A DNA stretch of 64,000 nt from Casuarina equisetifolia (taxonomy: Eukaryota; Streptophyta; Magnoliopsida; Fagales; Casuarinaceae), in contig CM052354.1 of the NCBI GenBank assembly GCA_028551475.1, positions 16,639,258 through 16,703,257 of the forward strand, written 5' to 3'. The position numbers were made by a program, and so were the translations under genes. Position 1 is the stretch's first letter, and each line of letters opens with the position of its first letter. The notes below the pieces were generated by a model. It had not been told where the DNA came from and searched no databases. It saw nothing but the letters and a program-made list of their open reading frames with translations. This document shows, one piece after another, positions 1 to 10,600 of the stretch.

Positions 1-629
1 TCACATTTGCAGTCCAACTTCTTAGCCAATTCATGCATGATCCAAAAGAATCTCACATGGAAGCTACTTTGAAAGTGATCAGATATCTTAAAAGCTGCCC
101 AGGCATTGGTCTCATGTTCCCATCATCTTCGCCATTTGAGTTGCGAGCATATTGCGACTCTGATTATAGCACATGTCCCATGACAAGAAGATCCACCACA
201 GGCTTTTGTATAATGTTGGAAAACTCTCTGATTTCATGGTGCTAAAAAAAACAACCCACTGTGTCTTTATCATCAGCCGAAGTAGAATACAAAGCTATGT
301 AACTTACCACTTGTGAAATAGTCTGGATCATTGGGTTACTTAAAGATTTTGGTTTTTATATAAGCGTCCAACATTACTCCATTGTGACAATGAAGCTGTG
401 GAGAAAATTGTAGCAAACCCTATATTTTATGAGCGCACAAAGTATATTGAAGTTGAATGTCATTATGTCAGAGAAAAGCTTCAACAAAGAATCATTACGA
501 CACGACATGTACCAACCAAGGAACAACCTGTTGACTTACTCACTAAGGCACTCAACAACAAACAACATTGGCATCTTCTCTCCAAGCTTGGAGTATTTGA
601 TTTATTCAAATCTCCAGCTTGAAAGGGAG
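1..629 (+). pseudogene. Ty1/copia pol 3' end (RNase H), broken
   Basis: This is the C-terminal part of a copia polyprotein, cut by the window edge. The frame from base 33 reads a typical copia RNase H start (ATLKVIRYLKSCPGIGL, then AYCDSDYSTCPMTRRSTTG and SSAEVEYKAM). An in-frame TAA at about 243 and another stop near 301 break it, and a frameshift near 390 moves the reading into the frame of 398-622, which carries the usual copia tail (CDNEA, ERTKYIEVECHYVREKLQ, HVPTKEQPVDLLTKAL, LLSKLGVFDL). The polypurine tract at 621-629 and the LTR follow directly. The element is inactive. The family assignment is firm; lineage within copia is not determined. Confidence 0.9.
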
Positions 630-832
630 TGTTAATAGACAGTTGTCTCACTTAATACATTACCATATTAGTGCCTGTGATTAGGCACAATATTATTGTA
701 ATTATTGTAAATATTTGGTTTACCTTTCCTATGCTAGGCTATGTTTCTATAAATGTATAGCAAACATTGTAAAGATTAATACAGCAATAGAGAAATCCTT
801 CATGCTCCCTCACAGTTTCTTAGTTTCTTACA
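630..832 (+). repeat. 3' LTR of the Ty1/copia element
   Basis: Immediately after the purine tract GAAAGGGAG (621-629) a block begins with TGTTAATAGACAG and ends TTTCTTACA, giving TG...CA ends over 203 bp, a normal size for short copia LTRs. The 5' LTR lies outside the window, so the pair cannot be compared. The right boundary is inferred from the terminal CA and is less sure than the left one. Confidence 0.7.
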
Positions 833-854
833 ATAACCCTTTAGGTATGAATAG

Positions 855-1215
855 TTTATCAGTCTGGGCGTGGATGTTCTATATACCACCAGACGGAGAA
901 CAAAAAAATTAGACAGAGGAGCTGCACAAATCGCATATCTCGAGAATAAGAGTAAACGATTGCGTCGCGAAGCCGAAATGACTTCACTCTACCGCCTTCC
1001 CTCAAAACGTCCGCCAAACCCTTCTTTCGGTCGGGTGAGCGAAGTATCTTTCTTCCCCTTTTCCTTAACTTGAAAGGAAGATCGTTTTGATTCGCCCTAA
1101 GTGGTAACCAAGGCCCCACGGAATGGATAGCCTTTCCCGCCGCTTTTTCATCGCGTAAGGTTCCGCTAGCTTCGCTGCTTCCACTAGCTGCGTCCCTTTG
1201 AAGTTCAGGGATTAA
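855..1215. other. Possible organelle (mitochondrial) DNA insert
   Basis: This block is clearly richer in G+C than the AT-rich DNA on both sides and has the texture of plant mitochondrial intergenic DNA (runs such as CGCGTAAGGTTCCGCTAGC and GGCCCCACGGAATGGATAGC). Open frames on both strands (870-1073 +, 859-1119 -) give no recognisable protein. A short inverted repeat, CTTTCC/GGAAAG type, sits at about 1055-1085. It abuts the copia LTR. Calling it a NUMT rests on composition and look, not on a match; it could also be a gene fragment. Confidence 0.35.
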
Positions 1216-1743
1216 TTTGAACTGAGATGAGATTTGGGGTTCATTATGTAATTAACCTTAAAGGTTTTGAAGTGAAGTTACAATGTTGATCCATTGAGCC
1301 AGCTTGACCAACAGTGTACTTAGGTTTATCTGATTTTGCTTTATTCTTAGATCTAATTTAGCTGTAAATCAAAGTTGCAATACTTGGGATGATCCATTTA
1401 TCGAGGCATTGCTCTTTGGAAGCCTAGAAGTAAACTTGTTCATGCTAAGACAGTTTTTTTTTTTTAATATGTATACACAAAATATATTTAGTATTGAACT
1501 TAAGATTAAAAGGTCTCAAATAGTACTTGCATTTGTCAATTACTAAGACAAATTTAATTAGCAAAAACTACCAATTTAAACATTGAGTAACAAATTTGGA
1601 AACTGATTAAAAAAACTCTTATTAACATGAACTCCAGTTCTCATTTTTTTCCAATGAGGGAATGAAAACATACACCTTTCATACTTGTACTCATACAAAA
1701 CAAGAGCTTTAAACAAGACTTGGAATAAGTACCTCTAGCCTTG
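1216..1743. other. Intergenic, 3' flank of the EP1-like gene
   Basis: AT-rich sequence with no open frame of note and no repeat recognised. It must hold the 3' UTR and poly(A) site of the minus-strand gene that ends at 1744. A poly-T run lies near 1455. Confidence 0.5.
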
Positions 1744-3081
1744 TTAGTGAATTGGTGCCTTTAGAAAGCCCACATGCGTAGAATTCGTGACTTTTGTTAA
1801 GGTGTTGAGATCATAAGCGATCCAACATTTGGAGGTATCCTTGTGGTAAAAATAGCCCAAGCACTTGCAGTCTACCGAGCACTTGTTTCCACAAGACTTT
1901 TCGTTCAGGCTATCTCCGGTGGTGAACTTGCTCATGAAATGATCCACGCCCTTAATGGTATAGTAGTGAAAATCGTTCACCTTACAAGAAGTTAGCTTCT
2001 TAGGCTTGCAATCCTTACTCCAACCTAACAACCCATTTGCCGATGGACAGGCAACGCATTGGTTGTCCTCGCATAGCCCCAGCTCACCACAACGCGCCGG
2101 CAATTGGCACTCACTTTCATCCCCGTTTCTATCAAATAGAATGTATGTCACTTCCCAAGCACGATAATCCACGTTGTCGTAATAGGTATAGAACCTAAGA
2201 TTACCATCAATGCCAAGACGAAGAAAGGATAGTGTGCTGTTGTATTTTGGCCTAGCCAAAATCCTGTTACCACCAGTTGAGGAGTTAGCCACTTGGTAGA
2301 CCAAGCCTAGCTCGTAGGCATTGCCCTCGTCGGTTTCTGGGGAAGAATATATCTTCACATACTCCAAGTAGTTCTCTGGGACAAAAAACAAGTCAGAAGA
2401 TGAGAAGTACAGAACCGGTTTTGGAGAATTCTTGCTCTTATAGTACAAAGCCAATCCTTTGGCCTCCATCACCAAGCTGTAAGCGCCATCTCTATTTTCC
2501 CGTTCAGAAGCCCTGCTCACAAGCTTGGTTGGCCCCCCGACCCGCAGAGATTGCCCAACCAAAAGTGTGTCCGTCGGGTATTCAAAACTCTGCCAAACGA
2601 AATTGCCCTTTGAATCATGAAGGACCAAGTTGCCGTTTGGTAGCAATTTGAAGCCCACCACACCTTTATTGGCCGTATTGGTTTGCCAAACAACTCGGCC
2701 GTCGGCATTGGCCAAAACTAAGTTCCCGTTGGTGCCAAATGAGAGGGTGGCATTTTCTCCAACTGGCTTGCCTCTGTTGGCTTCCCAAACCCAACGGAAG
2801 AGTGACTCTGAACGCGTCGTAGCCATTCGCAGCGCAAGCGTGAAGGCATTTGGGGTGGTGTTGTAGAAACAAAGTTGGAAAGGGGAATTGAAAACGGGTA
2901 GGACACGGTAGTTTCCATCGTACTCAACAACGTATGGCCCGAATTCTCCTTCGTTAACATACTTGAACGTCTCGTTGCGAGGAACAGAAGCTTGGACAGC
3001 GAAGCAAAAGAGCGAGAAAAGGACAAGGGAAAGAATGGGCATAGCTCCTAAAGGAGAAGAAGAGATTTTAGTCATCCTCAT
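1744..3081 (-). CDS. EP1-like secreted B-lectin/PAN glycoprotein
   Basis: This intronless 445-residue protein belongs to the epidermis-specific EP1-like glycoproteins, secreted relatives of the S-locus/curculin-like lectins that lack a kinase. Residues 1-31 form a signal peptide (hydrophobic core PILSLVLFSLFCFAV, likely cleavage after AVQA). A B-lectin region follows at about 80-190 (WVWEANRGKPVGENATLSFG, VVWQTNTAN, FVWQSFEYPTDTLL). The mannose-binding motif QxDxNxVxY is degenerate in both visible repeats (GTNGNLVLA, LPNGNLVLH), so sugar binding is doubtful. A cysteine-rich EGF-like/PAN portion fills about 325-435. Several N-x-S/T sites fit a cell-wall glycoprotein. Met14 is an alternative start that would shorten the signal peptide. 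The length is normal for the family. A broken inverted relative lies at 8440-9110. Expression in the epidermis is family knowledge, not shown here. Confidence 0.95.
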   Translation of the reverse strand: MRMTKISSSPLGAMPILSLVLFSLFCFAVQASVPRNETFKYVNEGEFGPYVVEYDGNYRVLPVFNSPFQLCFYNTTPNAFTLALRMATTRSESLFRWVWEANRGKPVGENATLSFGTNGNLVLANADGRVVWQTNTANKGVVGFKLLPNGNLVLHDSKGNFVWQSFEYPTDTLLVGQSLRVGGPTKLVSRASERENRDGAYSLVMEAKGLALYYKSKNSPKPVLYFSSSDLFFVPENYLEYVKIYSSPETDEGNAYELGLVYQVANSSTGGNRILARPKYNSTLSFLRLGIDGNLRFYTYYDNVDYRAWEVTYILFDRNGDESECQLPARCGELGLCEDNQCVACPSANGLLGWSKDCKPKKLTSCKVNDFHYYTIKGVDHFMSKFTTGDSLNEKSCGNKCSVDCKCLGYFYHKDTSKCWIAYDLNTLTKVTNSTHVGFLKAPIH

Positions 3082-3130
3082 TGCTGAACCAATGTGGGTT
3101 GATGGATTGCAGAGCCTACGAATTGCTCTA

Positions 3131-3137
3131 CTTATAG
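3131..3137 (-). promoter_or_regulatory. TATA box of the EP1-like gene
   Basis: Read on the minus strand the sequence is CTATAAGTAG, about 50 bases upstream of the ATG at 3081. Initiation about 30 bases downstream would leave a short leader of roughly 20-25 bases, consistent with a compact single-exon gene. The assignment is by position and motif only. Confidence 0.5.
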
Positions 3138-6100
3138 AAATAACACTTTTTGCATACAGTAGTACCCACTGGATCTGGATTTTTTCGTATTTATCCTTCT
3201 ATTATTCATTAATCCACTGGGGATGCCAGCCATGTTTTCATCTACTTAGTTATGTTAGATCTAGGCAAAAGGGCAGTCAAACTTATCTTGTTTGACGCAA
3301 CTACGGTCAAGATTTGTGGGTGCAGTCAAGTCAGAGAGGATTTGTTTCTTACGTCCAGGCTATCAGATAAGGATCAGGCCAGTGGGCGACTATATTAAAT
3401 TGCTCAAGTTGGCTACTAAGGCTGAAAGTCATGATTGCAGCTCGCTATCTCCCCACGTTCATGCCGGTGCTTTTGACAGTTGTTGAAGTCATATTTATGT
3501 TAGTGCAAAGATCTTCTCATCAGCAGGTGGCGCATCTTGTCCGCAATCGATGCCACCAAACAGCAGGCACTGCCTCCATCAAAATGGAACATCTGAAAAT
3601 TAGAAGTGGACCTTTCTACATAACGCAATCTTGGGTTAAAATAGTACCTGCCCACTATCGAACCAGGCCTTCGGGACAACGCAGAGACCAGCTCACTTGC
3701 TTGTTTTTTATCCGTTTTGGTCGTCATATCGGCATTCGTCCAGCCCAACGTGGGGAACAAAATTTATTTACTTATTGGCTCCAAACTTCTTAGCTGCATT
3801 AAGGCAGTTCAACTCCATACCTTCCATCTACGAAGAATGTTCAACTTCATTAAACTAAAAGAGGAAACTTCCAAGATGAAGGTTCCCACTGAATATAAAT
3901 TTATTCTAGTTCAGTAGCCTTAGGAGTTCCTGTTACCAAATTATGTCATCATATTAGTAAGTCAGAAGGTGATATACCAAGATGAGCTTGTTAAAATTTT
4001 GAGTAAGATATAAAATTGAGAGAAAAGTAACTTAAAATGGATTTTAATTTGGTACAAATGATGCTGTTGTCCTTTACAAATAACCCACAATAGACTCTAA
4101 ATCAATTCATTAATATTATAGGAATTACAGAGAAGCCACGATATTAGATTTAGATGTCGGCAATCCCAGTGATGCAGAAATTGATTGGCAAAGTGTTTTG
4201 AATCATTACCATGCGCGATAAGGGTGCTACTTGCCTTTTTAAAACCTGATGCAGCCCAAAGTAACCCCACAAAACTAGGCTTTAAGCCTTTTGTCATACT
4301 TTAACTGGACAATAAGAAATCAGACTCAATGTGCTGTCGTTCAAATTGAAGTGTCATCATTGAAGTTATTAGCTACAAAAAATTTCATCATTAACTCAAC
4401 TCAAACTGTTCATTTCGAAGCATAATTTGACAACGAAAATGATGAAAAGCGAAAGTATTTCTAGTTGTCATCCTCTTATTGTCATGGGACGTGTGATGAA
4501 AATATGTCGTCTTAAAGACAACAAGGATTACCATCGTTGCTAATGTACTTTTATCGACAATGACATAAAACTGCAGGTAATGATTTAATTCAGTATTAAT
4601 TGATGGAAAACCTTTTAGCTAGACCTTTATGTTCTTGTTAGAAGAAAAAGGTGTTGTAATATCTTCTTTGTTATGACTTGAAGAATTCAAGCCACATTTA
4701 TTATAATCAACTTTCCCAAAATCAAAATTATCATACCAAACACTTTTTTCTTCTTAGTTTTTAATAAAATTGTGAATAAATGAATTTTATGATAAAAGGT
4801 CCAAAGCTCAACATAAAAAATAGTTTAAGAGTTGATAAAGATTACATATCTAATATGAGACTTTTATCTGATATATATACACCATCGTATGCCAAACAAC
4901 ATTAAACTCAAGATCATATAGAATTAAGCAAGTTCAACATGGGTTCCAATATTTTGTTAGAATACCCAAAGATCTAGGTTAAAATCTAACTCAAGGATTA
5001 AAAGAATGCCTTTTCATTTAGGTCTTCTAATAAAAGATTGTATATTTAATATAAGACAAATATCTTATATACTAATTGATATTAAATTTAAAGTCAAATA
5101 GAATGAACTAAATTCAACTTAAGTCTTAAAATTAAGTCACAAGACCTAAAAACTTAGATTCAAAAACTTTTTCAAAAGTTGAAACTTTCGTCCAACATGC
5201 ACTTTGCTTTTGCTAAGAGTAAATGGTGGGACAGACATTAAATGGGTATATTACTGAAAGTGAATAGTGGGACAGACATTAAATGGTTACTAATAACTAT
5301 GTACCTAGTTCTAGAAATGAACCTTTTGTTAGCGTATTCATTATTGTCTGCGCTTGAGTAGTTCCTTACAATATGTGGGTCCATCGAAGCCCGGGTTGAC
5401 GTAAAAATTACAACTGGGAGGCCAATTAATTTTCCAAAACACATCTCTGAAGGGGTAAATAATAATTGTATGAGTATGCAGCAAATCAATGGATCAGTGG
5501 GCAGAAAATTTGACCACGCTGTCGACCAACTCTCGCACAGACGCCAAGGAGGAGTCGGCTCTTTCTCTTTAGACTCCAAGGCGACCAAACAAAACAGTTT
5601 TTGTCAATTATCCTTACCTGTGTTCATTCCTGGCCGCTGAATTTTGGCAGCGCAGCCCCACTTCAAGTTAGCGGACTTGTCTGAAAACTTCCGACTCCTA
5701 GACTGAAATTATTTGTATACACATGAAACTTGTTGTATGAGATATTTAGCCTCTGCATATATTAATTTTATTTCATTCTATAGCTTACCTAAATTTACAG
5801 ATTTAAAATGTCGAAATACCTTTCTACCACTCACATGGCACGATTTTAACCACCAAAAAAAAAAAAATTCAGCTTTTACTTATGCCGGTTGAATATGCGA
5901 CTTTCTCTTTATTTTAATGCAAAAGTAGAATCTTTGGAACAAAATGATAGTTTACAAGAGTCAGATATCATCAAAGGTTTTTACTAGATGTTTATCAATT
6001 TGGGAGGATTAAATTTAATACTTTCAAGACCCAAAGCCTACATCAGGATTTTAAAGTAATTTTTGAAACTTTTGTCCTTACTAGTCACTGGCAAATGCAG

Positions 6101-6540
6101 TAAACACGTGAGAGTCTTGTACGACCTTTGAAGTTAATTAACATAATCCCGAAAAATAAATAACCAATAAAACAAAACTTTCTAGCGAGTTTATGTTTCA
6201 TTGTGAAGCTTTCTTCACGTTCATAAACAGCTAATTATTTTCGTGCCAGTGAAAGAACATTCAAACAACAGTCACATTAGTGAATTATTAAGCTGGGGTT
6301 TTGTTTATTCCTTCTTCCCAGTGACCATAGAATCTTTGAAACCAATATTGTTCACCATAATCAGTAGAACCTTACTGGTCCATCTGTTGTTTCTGATAAA
6401 ATTATGATTCGACCTCACGGTGAAGAAGGTTTAAAGAACTAGAACGGCTGGATTTTCATTACTATTCAAATGGCATGTTACCGAACGGATTACTGCCGTT
6501 GTTGCTAATCGTATTTAGGCAAGCATGTTGTAGATGCTCA
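3138..6540. other. Long intergenic region, no gene recognised
   Basis: Only short unsupported frames occur here (for example 3431-3793 + and 5238-5588 -), with no recognisable domain. A 21-base phrase of the type GTGGGACAGACATTAAATGG occurs twice about 41 bases apart (near 5227 and 5267). The rest is AT-rich and featureless by eye. Confidence 0.5.
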
Positions 6541-6541
6541 A

Positions 6542-7080
6542 TATTAAGGGACTCGGCACCATATCTCAAGATGATGCTCATATGATTTATGGGTTATTGG
6601 TGCTTTCACTCTGTCATCTAGTTAATTTTTATTTTGGTGAAATAGAAGTTCAAGAAATCATGATTACCGAAAGCTTACTAATAAGAAATCATTCTAATAG
6701 ATAATGCAATAAAATCTCCGAAAATCATACTAATGACTAATCAACACCTACTTGGGTCACTGCATAGATTCCGTTAGAGAAAGATGCTGATAATTATTCT
6801 TTATGACCTTTTACCCTAATTATGAGGTATATATCTGGGCAACAAAATAAGGGGCTCAACATTATATGTCAAGGTGATGCCCATATTATATATGGTTTTA
6901 ATGGAGATTTCATTCTGTCACCTGTTTTTTTTCTTCTTTTTTTTTTCTTTGGTGAAATGAAAAGAACAAGAAATCATGAATACTGAAAAATCGTTAATTA
7001 GAAATCATTCTTGAAGAACGTTTATTAAAATCTTTGAACATCATATTAATGATTAATCAATACCCGCTTGGGCTACTACC
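6542..7080. repeat. Diverged tandem duplication, about 300-bp period
   Basis: Two copies of a noncoding segment follow each other, about 6542-6763 and 6844-7078. Shared landmarks in the same order are AAGGG(A/G)CTC, ATGTCAAGGTGATGCCCATAT-like text, TTTCA(C)TCTGTCA(T/C)CT, TTTGGTGAAATG/A, CAAGAAATCATGA, AGAAATCATTCT and GATTAATCAA(C/T)ACC. Identity is moderate with indels, so the duplication is old. No coding potential or terminal inverted repeats were seen. Confidence 0.65.
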
Positions 7081-8420
7081 AATTCAAGTCAAATATTTCC
7101 AAATGCTATCATTATGCCGTTCATCATTAATTTTTTGGAGAATATGAATTATAACTGAGTCTATCATCAAAATAAGTTACCCTCTTGAGTTTAGTTTATT
7201 TAATTTAAGAATAAAACTATTTTTTATAATATTCTCCTTTATAAGTATTTTTTTTGTAGAATATAATCAATATATATCCGTTGAAATAGTAACTAAACTT
7301 ATATAATCTTTCATAGTGTAATTTGGAATTTACTTTTTTTTATAAATATTTTAGGGTATAATAAATATGCGTTTGTTACCCATATATATATATTCCAATT
7401 ATTTCCGTCTAAATACATAATTATATAAATTGAGTCATATCTCCCTTATTAAAAATTTTTAATTCAATACTTTTAAATAAAAAACAATTTCCAATGAAAA
7501 ATTAAGAACAATATTATAACAAATATATTTACCAACTTAATGAATTTTTAAGGTAGGTTAATCTATATAATTTTAACTCATTTAATAATTTGGCCAAATT
7601 TTTATCTATTTACAATCAATTGGATTAATATAATAAAAGATTTGAGTCAAAATAAATTGTAAACAATTAACTTGTCTAAAATATTTTAATTTGATAATTC
7701 AGCAGGATAATTATTTACAAATACAAGACCCCAATCTTATCTTGAATTGGTAATTGATATAGGTGGCAGCCATGACCTTACTTTTCACCAAGTCATTAAA
7801 ACCTCATTTGGTAACAATTTTACGGGAATGTTTATACTTCAAGGTAAATGACACTTTTAATAGAACCATCAACAAATACTTAAAGTAGAAATCATATTTT
7901 AAAATAAAAATGATTAGATTTTTTTTTCACATATTTTCATAGGAAAAATTGAAGGAATAGCATAACTAAAAAAGTTTTCAAAACTAGTTGGAATACTTTT
8001 TCGCAAGTAAGAATCTTTCCAAAATACTACTTGCTTTTCGATATAGCATTCTTAACCTCAATATAGTAAATATTTTTCAAGATCGTTAACAGATGCGCTT
8101 AAAACTTTGCTAAACCCAATTTCCCGGTAAGGTGATTAAGATGGACAGAGTGCTTAATCGGAAACAAATAAATGTTATAATAGCCTAGTGGATTCCACTT
8201 AATAGGTCGTTCTGTGGCCTCCGGTTTCAATGTCTTATCCTGTCATGTCAGTGTCATACTGACACGAGAATTCCAGTAACTGACCGAAAGCAATGAATGT
8301 TCCACGTTTGACAATCTCGAAACTTGTTCGATCTTTACTGCCGCGATTGTGATTTCCTGTCACATTTGTCGAGAGGACATGGATTTCCAGACCAAGACGG
8401 ATTCGGAGACTGTATTATCA
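7081..8420. other. AT-rich intergenic region
   Basis: Very AT-rich DNA (especially 7140-7740) with no open frame or repeat recognised. It precedes the EP1 pseudogene and may contain its dead promoter. Confidence 0.5.
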
Positions 8421-8439
8421 TATAATGAGAAATGGTATT

Positions 8440-9110
8440 TTTACACTGTATGCCTTCCCCACCCGGCTTTGCTTCTACAACTCCACGGGCATTGAGTGCG
8501 TCGTCGGACAAGCTAGCTTTCCCAACGGGGAAAGCGTCATTCTCGTAATCCTCACGGAAGGGACGAAGCTTGGTGCTTGCCCATGTAAACACGCGTTATG
8601 TGGCAAACAAACACGGCCAATAATTGTGCCAGTGGCGTCAAGTTACTTCCCAACTGGTACTCGCTGCTTCTAGCAAAGAAGCTAAAATTCATTTGGCAAA
8701 GTTTCGTCCTTGACGATCAATGGCTTGATAGTAGAATCAGACATGGAGCCAGTAGGACGGGCCTGTGGAGTATTGTTCTTGATCATTGGTGATACTCCAT
8801 GTCCATAAACGACTCAAATCTACTTGAAGCAAGGTGGCTGGCCAGGTAGAAAATTAGGCTGCACTGTATTCTTTGATCCAGTGCCTGAGAATGACATTGC
8901 TACAGCTTATGCGCTCCTTGTTATCGAATATTCCCACCGTTTAGCGGTACTCATATTCCAGCAGTAAGTCCCATTGGGATTGGACAGAAATTCAACCTCA
9001 ACTAGCTAAAAAATTCAATGCCACATGTTCATTTCTGAGGCTTGGCTCTGATGGCAATCTACAGGCTGGGACTTTGCTTTATTAAGGCAAGGAACTAGCG
9101 GTAGGAAAAG
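8440..9110 (+). pseudogene. EP1-like glycoprotein pseudogene
   Basis: Pieces of an EP1-like protein can be read in order on this strand but in changing frames. FPTRLCFYNSTG sits near 8453-8490, SLVLAHVNTRYV near 8570-8600, VWQTNTANN then GVKLLPNW and FIWQSF near 8598-8710, a PEN-containing stretch near 8885, and CSFLRLGSDGNLQAGT near 9028-9070. These match, in order, the corresponding parts of the intact gene at 1744-3081. Stops and frameshifts separate the pieces, and the signal peptide and PAN region are missing or unrecognisable. A piece reading SCQLPRYFG near 9795-9825 resembles the next conserved block and may be the displaced continuation. The pseudogene is inverted relative to the intact gene, about 5.4 kb away. 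Confidence 0.8.
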
Positions 9111-10490
9111 ACCTTTGCATCACTGTTGGACATATGTTGGTGTTGTGGTCTAAGAGTTCTGATTTGACAATGTGTAAGAATTGAACTAAGGAAACAAGGG
9201 GGGCGTTGTGGCCCAACAGTGTTGTCTTGCATGGTGACATTGCTATGTATTCTCTGTTTGGTTTGATGTACAATAAATCTAATATTTATAAACAGTAATG
9301 TACGGTTTTTCCTCTTTTCTTTTGCCTGTACAATTTTTACTTATGCCCTTGTATTATTTTAAATATTTTGGGGAAGGACTACAGTAGATACAGGCCTTTG
9401 GCTGATTCACATTGCTTGTCTGTCTCTTTTCCATAGTGCATTTTCTGTTGCTACTTTTTATACCCTACTTTTTTTTTTTTAATTTGTTACTCCTAATATA
9501 GTATTACGTTAATTCGTGAGCTAATGCGGTTTTCCATTTCTTACGCATACAAAACTCATGGGCTTTTCGTCCCTTCAAGCATTCTCTTTTGTCTAAGCAT
9601 TACACAATTGGTTGTGTGGAAACTGTGCATCTAACTTTGACGACACTGCACCTACAAGAATTCTAAAGCGAGCATTTTTTGAGGGCCAAATCAAAGGTAA
9701 TATTTTGGTTTATTGGAGTGAGTAGTTTTATGTGCATTGATGATTCATGTATGCTCTTAGAATTCTAGTTTACCTTTTATGTGTCATCCCACTTCCTGCC
9801 AATTGCCACGATATTTTGGGGCTAGCTCATCGGGCTCTATGCTTTTCCTGAGAAAGAGGGTTAAGTGGCAACCTGGTTTTTGCGGGGGCCGCACTGGGGG
9901 CTGTTGCATTTTGAATTTTGTTGGACTTCTGCTAAAACAAATTATTTTTCTAATTGATTCTTAAGATCACAAACGCATAACAAGTAAATTCAATAATAGA
10001 GAGAGAAAAGGACAGAGGCAGATCATAACATAAATTTAAGTGGATAGTTTAAAATACCTTTCTTCAAACAAACTAGTTAACAAGGACCCAACAGAAGCAG
10101 ATTATCTCTAAACTTTTTTACAATTTAAAATTTTCTTTAGTCAAAAGGAATTTACAACTCAAGCAACTACAATTCAAAGCACATGGCCTTGACAGTACAT
10201 TTCACTATTATACTTTTCAAAGCACTTGAAAAGCTCCACAGTTTGCAGAACCCCGACTATCATTCTCTCTCTTCAGGAGAACATAAAGCTATCACAATCT
10301 AATACTTCACTTAATTTCTCCTCTGTTGGAGAAATTGCAACAACCATGTTTGTTTTGGGACAGTATCAAAAATCCCCCAAATCTACAAACTCTAGGTTTT
10401 GACACTTGAAATCCTAATCTTCATAAAGCACAATAAAATTGCAAGAGTAGTAATACATGAGTGAAGTAATACTAACAATAATATTAAAAG
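9111..10490. other. Intergenic, possible insert inside the EP1 pseudogene
   Basis: No gene is recognised. If the EP1-like piece at about 9795-9825 is genuine, the 680 bases between it and 9110 would be an insertion within the pseudogene. After 9965 the sequence is AT-rich and featureless. Confidence 0.35.
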
Positions 10491-10497
10491 GTTGTTA

Positions 10498-10600
10498 TAC
10501 ACGTAGCTCAGGTGACAACCTATTTTACTTGGAACTAAAAGGTCTAAGTTCAATACCCAACTCCCCCACATCCACTTTTACTTAACAAAAACAAAAGAAA
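10498..10600 (+). mobile_element. tRNA-derived SINE, head region
   Basis: An A-box-like motif TAGCTCAGGTG (10504-10514) is followed about 33 bases later by a B-box-like AGTTCAATACC (10547-10557), the spacing of a tRNA-type internal Pol III promoter. Downstream comes a short C-rich stretch and then an A-rich tail region (AACAAAAACAAAAGAAAAG). No full tRNA cloverleaf can be drawn, which argues for a SINE head rather than a tRNA gene. Element ends and target-site duplication were not resolved. Confidence 0.45.

Noticed and set aside
859..1119. 86-codon minus-strand protein
   Set aside because: No recognised domain, open on both strands, and located in the composition-shifted block that looks like organelle spacer.
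2400..3026. Several open frames of 60-100 codons on both strands
   Set aside because: They overlap the intact EP1-like coding region and are shadows of it in other frames; none has a domain.
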